NCBI RefSeq assembly: GCF_018598185.1
Contig: NZ_JAHESC010000023.1
Location: forward strand, 1-64,000
Reading direction: 5' to 3'
From: Dawidia soli
Lineage (GTDB): Bacteria > Bacteroidota > Bacteroidia > Cytophagales > Cyclobacteriaceae
Length of the DNA: 64,000 nt
Shown: positions 8,239-16,640 of the stretch, piece by piece
Layout: each line of letters opens with the position of its first letter
Numbering within the stretch: position 1 is the first letter of the stretch
Notes under the pieces: generated by a model
What the model saw: only the letters and a program-made list of their open reading frames with translations
The model's database searches: none
Told to the model about the DNA's origin: nothing
Position numbers and translations under genes: made by a program

Positions 8239-8436
8239 ATGGAACTCAAACGCGTCGTTATTTACTCAAAAGATATAGAGGTCATAACCGGTAGGAGTGG
8301 GCGTTATGCCCGTAAGGTCATGACCAGGATCCGCCGCGCCCTGGGCAAGCAGCGGCACCAACTTGTCTCGCTAGGCGAGTTTTGTGCCTATACCGGCTTG
8401 CCGGAAGATGAGGTGGCACGGTATCTTGATCGCTAG
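8239..8436 (+). CDS. Small basic protein, possible DNA-binding regulator
   Basis: A 65-residue protein reading YSKDIEVITGRSGRYARKVMTRIR and then SLGEFCAYTGLPEDEVARYL. Two short helical pairs of helix-turn-helix character are suggested by the VITGRSGRYARKV and YTGLPEDEVARYL stretches. It is divergent from the four-gene DUF5675 cassette and could be its regulator; this is inference. A degenerate copy at 23933-24079 supports a real and repeatedly mobilised gene. Confidence 0.7.
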   Translation: MELKRVVIYSKDIEVITGRSGRYARKVMTRIRRALGKQRHQLVSLGEFCAYTGLPEDEVARYLDR

Positions 8437-8657
8437 GTAGATGGATTCAAAAGCAATTATTTATACTCAATTTGTATTAGAAATTGCTTTTATTTGTATC
8501 TTTATACATAGACGTTCTTATAGATTTTGATAGTATTCGAGCCGCTTTGATATGGTGAGTAATTCGGTTAGTAACACAGAGCGGCATATATAACTTTCTG
8601 TTTATCAACCCTATGGCTATCCAGTTCGGATGCCAGCGGGATCACTAGTAAAACGTA

Positions 8658-8781
8658 ACACGATGCGCCTCCAGGTTTTCCTGGGGGCGTTTTGCATTTA
8701 GGAGGTTCTGAGTCCGAGCGCTTCACTCGAGCGCAGAACCTCCTAAATGCAAAACGACGAGCGAAGCAAGGCGCATCGTGT
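8658..8781. repeat. Long composite palindrome (MITE/REP-like)
   Basis: Two nested inverted repeats share one centre: outer arms ACACGATGCGCC (8658-8669 with 8770-8781) and inner arms of 23 bp (8688-8710 with 8734-8756), both perfect. Unpaired bases lie between. The whole 124 bp could form a cruciform or a long RNA hairpin. No transposase is nearby. The remaining DNA from 8437 to 9189 shows nothing else recognisable. Confidence 0.8.
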
Positions 8782-9189
8782 GGTTTTGCAACTCGGATAG
8801 CTGGGAGCACCAACGGTAATCCAGCAGCTCATTTTCACAAGCCACAAGTTTGTCTCGTTCCAGCACCATCACCAGGGTATTGCCACGTAGATCGGCTATT
8901 ACCCCGAGCGTACATCTTCGTTAACGATAAGACATCAGAGGGTCTCAAACATATACCGGTCTCGCAATCAGAAAACGCTACGCGAACCCCAATTTCACGC
9001 CACATTGCCCAACCGAAGAGTGAACATAACCACCCTTCAGATATTGCCTCATTAGCAAAAATATTTTACTTTGGTCAAGATTCCTTGCCCCACCTGATCC
9101 ACGCGATCGCCAGCCCACTGGGAATCTTCAACTCGATAGCATTTAAAGGATAAGTTCCTCTCGACTGCCTATTTTATAACTTCAAACAT

Positions 9190-9621
9190 ATGTATAAGAT
9201 CCTATTGTGTTTTCTTTTTTGGCTGCCCATAGCCACATGCAATGCTCAAAAACTTGGGCAGTATGAACTCAATATCACAGGGACATATAGTCCAAATTCT
9301 TCTGTATACGAAGAATGGCTGAAAGACGATCGTATCTATACCATGCGCTTTCAACGTAATCCCATGGGCTTTAAACATGCCATGGAAGAGGTTCAGCGTA
9401 TATTGAAACAAAACGATATGACAAATGCAGACCCCGAATTCGACAAATCATCCCAAGGATCTGATATAACGGACGAAGATGATCCGGAACAATGGCATAA
9501 CTCGATCATGAAAGGAAATTCAGAGGTTCGTATAGGCTTTCTGTTTCCGGGAGGCCAGCTTCTTCAGATCTTGATGACGCAAGAGTCATACGAGCTACAT
9601 TTATTGGGACTGCAGCGATAA
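9190..9621 (+). CDS. Exported hypothetical protein of protease module
   Basis: A 143-residue protein with a clear signal peptide (MYKILLCFLFWLPIATCNA, cleavage about residue 19). The mature part has an acidic central stretch (SDITDEDDPEQW) and no family I recognise. It lies 27 bases upstream of a membrane protein and then a secreted trypsin-like protease on the same strand, so the three probably form one unit. A substrate or inhibitor role is speculative. Confidence 0.65.
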   Translation: MYKILLCFLFWLPIATCNAQKLGQYELNITGTYSPNSSVYEEWLKDDRIYTMRFQRNPMGFKHAMEEVQRILKQNDMTNADPEFDKSSQGSDITDEDDPEQWHNSIMKGNSEVRIGFLFPGGQLLQILMTQESYELHLLGLQR

Positions 9622-9648
9622 CACAAACTTCAACGTAACATAGCAACG

Positions 9649-10272
9649 ATGGGACAAAGGAGAATTCACATATTCAGTGGAATTGGATTAGGCTTGCTGA
9701 TTGGCATTTGCATTGGGTTATCGAGCTCGCCAGTAGTAGCCATTGTGTTAACGACATTAACATCGCTACTAGCGGCTTATTTTGGCTTAAAACCGGCGAG
9801 CGAGCAGATCGAGCAGAAAAGTGAAAGATTATTGATCATGATCGCATTTAGCTTTACGTGCGTAACTGCCATCCTCGGATCCGTTTATATAAGAGCAAAT
9901 GGACTATTGTCACCACCGACAGGTAAATTGATCGGAGAACTGAGAGAACTTGGTTTTTCACAGGAAGAAGCTCGTACTATCTTTTTGTATAAAGAGTATG
10001 GGATCGTTCCGCCAGGTTCACTGGTCGCGAAGGATCCCGTATCCATGCAAGACGAGAAGAGATCCATCTTATACAATGCCGAAGCACAGAGAAGATCTTT
10101 CGAAGCATTGCAACGTGACAACTATGGTTCGATTGAAGACCAGTTAACGGCATTTCGAAATAGAAAAGGAAAGTACCAACAATATACCGATACCTTGACC
10201 CACTTCGTGAAGGATAGTAAGGCGCAGGCCGCCATTATTCAGGCAACATTAAACCTCTTTCAGAATGAATAA
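9649..10272 (+). CDS. Membrane protein of protease module
   Basis: A 207-residue protein with three predicted membrane segments (about 9-24, 28-46 and 61-81), then a soluble, largely helical C-terminal half rich in Gln, Glu and Arg. The family is not recognised. Its stop overlaps the start of the trypsin-like protease gene by eight bases, so the products are likely made together. It may anchor or regulate the exported protease. Confidence 0.7.
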   Translation: MGQRRIHIFSGIGLGLLIGICIGLSSSPVVAIVLTTLTSLLAAYFGLKPASEQIEQKSERLLIMIAFSFTCVTAILGSVYIRANGLLSPPTGKLIGELRELGFSQEEARTIFLYKEYGIVPPGSLVAKDPVSMQDEKRSILYNAEAQRRSFEALQRDNYGSIEDQLTAFRNRKGKYQQYTDTLTHFVKDSKAQAAIIQATLNLFQNE

Positions 10273-11701
10273 CTGCAAGATCCTGATTGCTTTCGCGCTT
10301 TTTGTGCTGTTAGCGCGCCATGCAACCGCACAACTTTCGGCTGCGCAGATCAACCAGCTCGGTGCGTCGGTAGTCAAGATCACCATACCCCTTCCCAATG
10401 GAAAGGAGAAGATCGCCACAGGCTTTATATATCAATCAAAAGAATATGCTGTTACAGCGTATCACGTAGTGGCCGGAGCCAGCAACATTCTCGTGAGGTA
10501 CGAGCGTCAGGGAGCCGAGCGCACAGCCACTGTTCAAAAGATCTACAAACATGCCGACCTGGCATTGATCAAAATCGACAATCCGCTGAATGTGGCGGCC
10601 CTGCAGCTTGCCACGGCCGAGCTAACATTAAATCAGAACCTAACAGCACTTGGATTTTATTTTGACGCCAAGAGCATGGATCAGCGGAAATTATCGCTGA
10701 GTTCTTCCAATGAACTTCGTAATATCTTACCGTCGAAGAATGTCACGGAGATTAAGAATAACGGATGCCCGGGGCTATCGCTTGTCATTCACAAACTGCA
10801 GGATAATCCCTTACTGCCGGGATTCTCCGGCTGCCCTGTTCTGAATTCCCAGGGTAGGGTGGTAGGAATTGGCGATGGAGGATTGGAAAATGGCGCATAC
10901 TCCATAAGTTGGGCCATCCCAGTTTCGGAAATAGCGAAGTTGATGGCATCAACGGAATCTTTCGGGACGACAAGCCTGCAATCAACGTTGTACTTTTCTG
11001 CCGATATAACAAACGAGGGAGAAACAGTGAACCTGCAACTGGCAGATCTTAAATTTTTAAAATTGCGCACCAGATCGTTAGCAGAGCTTGCGGCGAGTAG
11101 TGAGACAGATGATCTACAGGGCTTGAATCAAATGATCAATACATTTCCAGTGGCAATAGATCGTTCACGCGTACTGTTCGACATTTATCAGGAGGCAAGC
11201 TCAGGTGCCGCTCTAGTGCTGCCGAAGGATATGACGATAAGCATAAGCAATACCAAGATTACCGTGACGGACGCCACCAACACATATGAAACGACAATAG
11301 AGGTGGCTACAAATCTGAACCAGGATCAGATGCAGCAAAAATCGGCCGAATTCGAAGGGAACGCCGCCGGATTTTCATTGAGTTGGCTGGCAGATCCACA
11401 GTTCACATATTTTTGCCCGGCATACAGGGCAGACGGTCTCATTGTACGGAGAAAAGCTTTTGTAGGATGGGCGGGACAACAAAATCCACAGGAGTATATG
11501 ATGGAAACCTTTGCCTTCAAAAACGGTGTACTCCTATGCGCTGCTAACAAGAAGAAGAACTACAATATCATGTTCCTTAATCAACGGAACATCTGTGTCG
11601 GGAGCAACTTTCAAAGTGCGGGATGTTCATCCGTACTGCAAGACATGACAACATGGGGAGCGATGACGGTTGCTATTCACCTAACGTCATTCTCAATCTA
11701 A
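10265..11701 (+). CDS. Exported trypsin-like serine protease
   Basis: A 478-residue protein with a signal peptide (residues about 1-22) and a chymotrypsin-fold protease domain. The triad is visible: His67 in TAYHVV, Asp98 in HADLALIKI and Ser188 in PGFSGCPV. The last differs from the classical GDSGGP of degradative trypsins and is nearer to S1 relatives of the S1C/S46 type. The roughly 250 C-terminal residues form a separate domain I do not recognise and have two Cys pairs near the end. It is third in a three-gene unit with an exported and a membrane protein. Confidence 0.85.
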   Translation: MNNCKILIAFALFVLLARHATAQLSAAQINQLGASVVKITIPLPNGKEKIATGFIYQSKEYAVTAYHVVAGASNILVRYERQGAERTATVQKIYKHADLALIKIDNPLNVAALQLATAELTLNQNLTALGFYFDAKSMDQRKLSLSSSNELRNILPSKNVTEIKNNGCPGLSLVIHKLQDNPLLPGFSGCPVLNSQGRVVGIGDGGLENGAYSISWAIPVSEIAKLMASTESFGTTSLQSTLYFSADITNEGETVNLQLADLKFLKLRTRSLAELAASSETDDLQGLNQMINTFPVAIDRSRVLFDIYQEASSGAALVLPKDMTISISNTKITVTDATNTYETTIEVATNLNQDQMQQKSAEFEGNAAGFSLSWLADPQFTYFCPAYRADGLIVRRKAFVGWAGQQNPQEYMMETFAFKNGVLLCAANKKKNYNIMFLNQRNICVGSNFQSAGCSSVLQDMTTWGAMTVAIHLTSFSI

Positions 11702-11760
11702 AGTCGCAAGGTGACGGTTAGATACTCTAATCGCCGAATTTTCGATCGCCGGCTCCATTG

Positions 11761-11794
11761 TCTTTCAGAGCTCCCTTTTAGGGCGCTCTGCCTT
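11761..11794. repeat. Dispersed hairpin repeat, copy 2 (partner at 6071)
   Basis: TCTTTCAGAGCTCCC, a T-rich loop and GGGCGCTCTGCCTT form a 10-bp stem with one mismatch. It matches the hairpin at 6071-6105. It has no following T run in either direction, so it is more like a REP element than a terminator. Confidence 0.65.
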
Positions 11795-11906
11795 GGAATC
11801 TGAGCTAATGCGTACACGTTTTTAGCAAGCCCAGACAGCGTCAGATACCAGCATTCGTTCAACCTCCCAGTGCTTTCCATTGTCAGTGCCGCACGCCAAT
11901 TTTCTT

Positions 11907-11946
11907 TTGCAATATTGTTGCAAATAATATAATTCGTTTATTTTTG
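11907..11946 (+). promoter_or_regulatory. Promoter with overlapping TTGCAA-N5-TTGCAA operator
   Basis: TATTTTTG at 11939-11946 fits the Bacteroidota -7 consensus TAnnTTTG. TTG at 11915-11917 or 11918-11920 fits the -33 element with 21 or 18 bases between. A perfect inverted repeat TTGCAA-N5-TTGCAA (11907-11923) covers the -33 element, as expected for a repressor site. The operon downstream looks metal-related, so a Fur/Zur-family repressor is my guess. Confidence 0.6.
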
Positions 11947-11988
11947 TGGAACATCGCAAGCAAATCGTCACCGTTCGAATGGCATAGC

Positions 11989-12402
11989 GTGAAACGTAGT
12001 ATAACGATAGCAAATACTTCACCAGGACTCCCGTTTAGGGCGTACGTGGCATTTCTGCTATTTTTATATATAAGCAGCCTCAGCCTAGGCTGGGTACATC
12101 CCGCTGCACATGACCATTCTGAGGAAACACCCCACACCGAAGAAGACGAACGGGATCCCTGTCACATCGCGTTGCATCACAAAGACACGGGAAAAGGTTG
12201 CAAGCATGCATTTCACATAACAGTCGGCAAACACAAGTGTACCTTGTGTGACCATCTCTCGAAGAAAGTTGCCAGCTACGCCGCCACACACCGTTTAACC
12301 GAAATTATAGCGGAAGAGGTGCATCTCTCTTCACCCATCTATTCTGTCGCGACGGTTAACACCGCGTCTCTCAGCACCAGAGCACCGCCTCTTCAGGCTT
12401 AG
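11989..12402 (+). CDS. His/Cys-rich exported protein, first gene of putative metal operon
   Basis: With the GTG start at 11989 this is a 137-residue protein. The frame opens at TTG 11944, but that codon lies in the promoter. A hydrophobic segment (FRAYVAFLLFLYISSLSLGW) acts as signal or anchor. The mature part is dense in His and Cys: HPAAHDHSEETPH, HIALHHKD, CKHAFHI, HKCTLCDHL. Such composition points to metal binding in the periplasm or outside the cell. I know no named family. It heads a run of eight same-strand genes ending with a TonB receptor and a zinc deacylase. Confidence 0.65.
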   Translation: MKRSITIANTSPGLPFRAYVAFLLFLYISSLSLGWVHPAAHDHSEETPHTEEDERDPCHIALHHKDTGKGCKHAFHITVGKHKCTLCDHLSKKVASYAATHRLTEIIAEEVHLSSPIYSVATVNTASLSTRAPPLQA

Positions 12403-12506
12403 CTCTTCGTCGTTTTAAGCAGCACAACGCTGCACACCGCAGGTGCTATCGCCGTGGGCTGATGGCAACGCGACTATTTTTTTCTTTAACCAAATCTCTT
12501 TATTCA

Positions 12507-12947
12507 ATGAACGCAATGGCAATGCGATTGTGCAGCGTATGCTGCGTGCTTTTTCTACTGGCATTTACGGCCTGTAACAACGACAACAACGAGCCGGGTG
12601 AGGAGGCTCTTCAGCGCAAGAAACTCGTCGGCACTTGGACGGTAGGTGAAACCGGTTCCGTAAAACGCGATGACGTTACCCTGTCCGGTTGGGATACATT
12701 TGAGCTTACCATGGGAGAACAAACGTATCAGACCTCAAATGCATCGGCGGCCGTATGGCCGGCACAAGGCACCTGGAAGTTAGTGACCGGGGATGTAAGT
12801 AAGGTCGAACGCGACGACGATGTGATCCTCACGGTAAATGTATCCGGCGAGACGCTGCAAATCAGTTTTCAGTACGGTGACGACGCAGCGAACGGCCGTG
12901 CGGCAAGCATTGCCGGGAGCTATGTATTTAACCTGATCAAAAACTAA
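12507..12947 (+). CDS. Lipocalin-like lipoprotein
   Basis: A 146-residue predicted lipoprotein. A signal ends in LLAFTAC, so the lipidated Cys is about residue 23. A KKLVGTWTVG segment follows, typical of small lipocalin-like domains of Bacteroidota, then alternating beta strands. The frame is open to 12462, but ATG 12507 gives a signal peptide of normal length. Gene spacing to the next gene is only 16 bases, so it belongs to the operon. Confidence 0.75.
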   Translation: MNAMAMRLCSVCCVLFLLAFTACNNDNNEPGEEALQRKKLVGTWTVGETGSVKRDDVTLSGWDTFELTMGEQTYQTSNASAAVWPAQGTWKLVTGDVSKVERDDDVILTVNVSGETLQISFQYGDDAANGRAASIAGSYVFNLIKN

Positions 12948-12963
12948 AATGTGAAGTAAGCCT

Positions 12964-15063
12964 ATGACAAGACATATACTGATAATGATTCTCACGCTGA
13001 GCGTCCATGCTTTGCATGCTCAGGGTGGTTGGCATTGGCAAATGCCCCGTGAGTTGCAACACGGTTTTACCGACATCAGGGTGTTTGGCAATGACAAAAT
13101 ATACCTGTTATGTTCGTTTGGTGACTTCTGGAAAAGCGGTGACGGCGGAGCAACATTCAAGACTGCGGCGCTGCCCGAGCGCGTGAATGGTTATGCACTT
13201 AGTTTCATCAATGAAAACGAAGGCTGGGTATGCGCGGCCGGCGGCCGCGTGTATCACACGACAAATGGCGGTACCTCCTGGGAGAAACAGCTCGAAGATC
13301 CGACGGGGGGGACGTTTCGCAATATCCACTTTGTTACGTCCCAGGTAGGCTATATTTGCGGCGACGCAGGATACGTGGATAACGTTTTGTACAAGACCGT
13401 CGACGGCGGGCGTACCTGGACCACGATATCAAATCTGCCCGCAAAAACAGCAGATTTTTCCGGCTTCTTTTATGTCCGAAGTTTCGAGGGCGATACGGTC
13501 GTTGCCGTAAGTTGGAATAACCTTTTGTACCGGTCAACGGACGGCGGCGCCAGCTGGGACACTACGCACATCGATCCTGCCCACCATACGACGTTTCACG
13601 AAGGAGCGTATTTCACAGATCCGCGTCACGGCTGGGTCGTCGGGCCGAACCAAAGCATTGTCCATACGGCCGATTTTGGAGTAACGTGGACAAATCAGAT
13701 CGGCGGCGGAAACGACGACTATTTTTCCGAAGTATTTTTTCAGGACAATCAGACCGGATGGGCCAGCGCCTTCAACACCACTACCATGAATGGCTGCCTG
13801 TACCGCACCGGTGACGGCGGAAACACCTGGAACGCGCTGTGCGATGTCTATGGAAGAAATCGCAAGAATTCTCTCGTGTTTGTCAATTCCCAAACAGGCT
13901 ATGCGATGGACGGCTTTAACCTGTATCGCACCACTAACGCCGGCGCGAGCTTTAGCAACCTCAATAAAAACTTCCAGGGAAGTTTCACCGCGGCTGCCTT
14001 TGTGGAGCCGCGGGTAGCCATCGCGGTATCGGATGTCGGCTACATTCTGAAAACAACCAACGGTGGTAACGAGTGGACTCGAAGTTCCGAGCGCTACGGA
14101 CCACTTAACGATGTGACGATGACATCGGCCATGCACGGTGTTGCCGTCGGAAGCGGTGGCGTGATCGTGCGTACGAGCGACACCGGCGCCTCCTGGCAGA
14201 CTGTACCGAGCAATACGAACCGCAATATCCGGGCAATTGCAGGGTTGACATCGACTATGCTACTCGTCGCCGGCGACTCGAATACGATACTTAAATCCAT
14301 CGATGCCGGAAACACCTGGGCTCCAAAAGCAGCAAAGGCAAATACACAGTTGACAGCGGTCCGCAGGATCTCGACGTCCAAGGCCGTCGTTGTGGGAAGC
14401 ACCGGGTACATTGCTACATCTTCAGACGGCGGTGAAACATGGGCGCAGGTGCCATCAAACACCCTGCGTACTTTAAACGACGCACATTTTCCCAGCGAAT
14501 CTGTAGGATACGTTGCAGGGGGCAGTGGAACGATTTTGAAGTCTACGGACGGCGGACGGAGCTGGCTTCCGCAGATATCCGGCGTCAGCGCGTCGCTGTC
14601 CTGCGTGTATTTCCTCGACGAATTGACAGGCTGGATAGGAGGTGGCGCCGGAACGTTGTTAATCACCCATGACGGTGGTACCACCTGGACAAAAGACAAT
14701 ACCTTTCTTTCCGGCAATTCTATTGGTCACATCTATTTTTCCGACACGGAGAATGGTTGGGCGTTTACCGGCAGCGGCGGCATTCTGAAGCATGGCGGTA
14801 CCATCACGGCCATAGAGCGCCCGTCACCCCGTGAGAACGCAGTCACGGCATATCCCAATCCCGCCACCAGATTCATTCGCATAAAAGACGTGCCGGCCGG
14901 CGAACCACTACACATTCACGCGATGGATGGAAAGAACGTTACCGTTGTCGGGTATAATGCCGATGCGGAGGGATACGACGTTTCAACCATACCGGCGGGC
15001 ACCTATATAGGCAGGATTCGGAATGCGTACGGCGTATTGACCATCAAACTGGTAAAAAAATGA
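12964..15063 (+). CDS. T9SS cargo with YCF48/BNR-type repeats
   Basis: A 699-residue exported protein. A signal peptide (about 1-19, ending LHAQ) is followed by about thirteen copies of a repeat with the pattern (T/S)xDGGxTW, for example KSTDGGRSW and KTVDGGRTW. These form a beta-propeller of the YCF48/sialidase-like type. The last 75 residues (YPNPATRFIRI to the terminal KLVKK) are a T9SS type A sorting domain, so the protein should be exported through the outer membrane. Asp-rich BNR loops do not by themselves show enzymatic activity; a structural or binding role is more likely. It overlaps the next gene by four bases. Confidence 0.85.
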   Translation: MTRHILIMILTLSVHALHAQGGWHWQMPRELQHGFTDIRVFGNDKIYLLCSFGDFWKSGDGGATFKTAALPERVNGYALSFINENEGWVCAAGGRVYHTTNGGTSWEKQLEDPTGGTFRNIHFVTSQVGYICGDAGYVDNVLYKTVDGGRTWTTISNLPAKTADFSGFFYVRSFEGDTVVAVSWNNLLYRSTDGGASWDTTHIDPAHHTTFHEGAYFTDPRHGWVVGPNQSIVHTADFGVTWTNQIGGGNDDYFSEVFFQDNQTGWASAFNTTTMNGCLYRTGDGGNTWNALCDVYGRNRKNSLVFVNSQTGYAMDGFNLYRTTNAGASFSNLNKNFQGSFTAAAFVEPRVAIAVSDVGYILKTTNGGNEWTRSSERYGPLNDVTMTSAMHGVAVGSGGVIVRTSDTGASWQTVPSNTNRNIRAIAGLTSTMLLVAGDSNTILKSIDAGNTWAPKAAKANTQLTAVRRISTSKAVVVGSTGYIATSSDGGETWAQVPSNTLRTLNDAHFPSESVGYVAGGSGTILKSTDGGRSWLPQISGVSASLSCVYFLDELTGWIGGGAGTLLITHDGGTTWTKDNTFLSGNSIGHIYFSDTENGWAFTGSGGILKHGGTITAIERPSPRENAVTAYPNPATRFIRIKDVPAGEPLHIHAMDGKNVTVVGYNADAEGYDVSTIPAGTYIGRIRNAYGVLTIKLVKK

Positions 15064-16622
15064 GGACGATGCGTAGAGCGGATTTATCTCTTTTGCGCCA
15101 ACTCGCCTTCACAGTACTGTTGGCTGCCATACCTGGCGTTGGTTTGCATGCACAACGTGATACTTTGCGAAACTTTTCGGCGGATACGGAGTTGTATGCC
15201 CCGCAATACAGCAACCCAGGCCAATGGGGATATATACTCGGCCAAAATCACTTGTATCGGCAACAATTCGCTGAGAAGTATAACGTGCACGGAAAAGTAA
15301 AGATCATAGGCATAATTGCCTATCTGGCCGGGAGCTTTGAGAATGAGAATAACTTTGTCGAGTTTAATGTATACAGTGTCGGCTCCACGCGTCTGCCCGA
15401 CAAGAAGCTGGCAAGCGTTCAGCGCCTCTACAAAGACCTGCAGCTCGACGGCGGGGCGTATTATCTACCGCTAACGGCGCCCATTACAGTTGCCGATTCG
15501 TTCTACGTCACCTTCAACGTACAGGACTATATGCACGGTGGCTACGACGGCGATACCCTGGGATTGTACTGCGGCCTTCCGGGATCACGCAGTGAGGCCG
15601 ACCTGAAAAAGTTCGGCAGAAATGCCGTTCAGGCGCACAATCACGTGATGGAAGACTGGAAGGACTTTTACTCCCAGAACTTTTCACCGATTTCAACACA
15701 CTTTGCACTGTTTCCGGTCGTGGAGTACAGCGGGCAGGGCACAAGCACGCTGAAAAATCATGCTGTGGATGCGCCGTTGGAAGTTACGAAATATAACAAG
15801 GCGCAGGGATGGGGATATATCCTCGGTCACAATTACATGTATCGCCAGCAGTATGCCGAACGTTACGATATAAAGGGAAATGCGGAAGTGAGCGGAATAG
15901 TCACGCACCTCAAAGGTCGCTATGCGCATGCAGACACACTCGCTGAATTTAACGTCTTTAATGTTTCAGAAAGGCACGTGCCGGGCCGAAAGTTGGGCGG
16001 CAAAAAAGTGCCGTATGGAGATCTGAATGTTCAGGGAGGTACGACCACCGTTTTATTCGACGATCCGATCGCGGTGACGGACTCTTTCTACGTGTCCTTC
16101 AACCTCTTCGACTATGCGCACGGCGGGTATGAAGGTGATACCATCGGCCTGTATATGTCTGTGCCAGGTTCACGGCTGGTGACCGACTTTAAGGTGGCCG
16201 GCAGGAATGTTGTCCAACGACACAATCACGAGTTCACAGACTGGGTTGACTTCCGGACGCAGAACTTCACGCCCTTTGCAGTTCATTTCGCGCTGTACCC
16301 CATCGTGACCTTCAAGGAAGACGTTCCGACCGGCATCGAAGACAACCATATCGAACAAGGGGGCGTCCGCCTCCTGGTGCCCTATCCCAACCCTGCCTCT
16401 GAGGTATTGCACATCCGGTATTCGCTCGCGAAGCCCTCCCGCGTAACGCTGCAAGTGCTTGATCCAAAAGGCAACGACGCGCGCCGGTATCAACTGGGGT
16501 ATGTGCCTGCTGAAAATCATGAATATGAACTCGACGTGTCGGAGTTCCCGGCAGGGATGTACATATACATCATACATGTTGGTGGCATTTCCCTCGGCAG
16601 CCGGTTTTTAGTTGTTCACTAA
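15060..16622 (+). CDS. T9SS cargo with two copies of an unknown domain
   Basis: A 520-residue exported protein with a signal peptide (about 1-32) and a T9SS type A sorting domain (YPNPASEVLHIRY to the end). Between them lie two tandem copies of about 200 residues (roughly 35-230 and 240-440). Each has GYILGxNxxYRQQxAExY, then (V/A)EFNV(Y/F)(S/N)V, then GG(Y/F)xGD(T/D)xGL and then a V(V)QxHNH.xxDW motif. I do not recognise this domain. The conserved His and Asp residues could bind metal. A third copy forms the C-terminal part of the next gene product. Confidence 0.8.
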   Translation: MRTMRRADLSLLRQLAFTVLLAAIPGVGLHAQRDTLRNFSADTELYAPQYSNPGQWGYILGQNHLYRQQFAEKYNVHGKVKIIGIIAYLAGSFENENNFVEFNVYSVGSTRLPDKKLASVQRLYKDLQLDGGAYYLPLTAPITVADSFYVTFNVQDYMHGGYDGDTLGLYCGLPGSRSEADLKKFGRNAVQAHNHVMEDWKDFYSQNFSPISTHFALFPVVEYSGQGTSTLKNHAVDAPLEVTKYNKAQGWGYILGHNYMYRQQYAERYDIKGNAEVSGIVTHLKGRYAHADTLAEFNVFNVSERHVPGRKLGGKKVPYGDLNVQGGTTTVLFDDPIAVTDSFYVSFNLFDYAHGGYEGDTIGLYMSVPGSRLVTDFKVAGRNVVQRHNHEFTDWVDFRTQNFTPFAVHFALYPIVTFKEDVPTGIEDNHIEQGGVRLLVPYPNPASEVLHIRYSLAKPSRVTLQVLDPKGNDARRYQLGYVPAENHEYELDVSEFPAGMYIYIIHVGGISLGSRFLVVH

Positions 16623-16640
16623 TTCTTATCAGAAAACTGC

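Noticed and set aside
8692-9153. Open frame of 153 codons after the palindrome
   Set aside because: It starts inside the inner arm of the palindrome; composition and lack of any domain or RBS argue against a gene.
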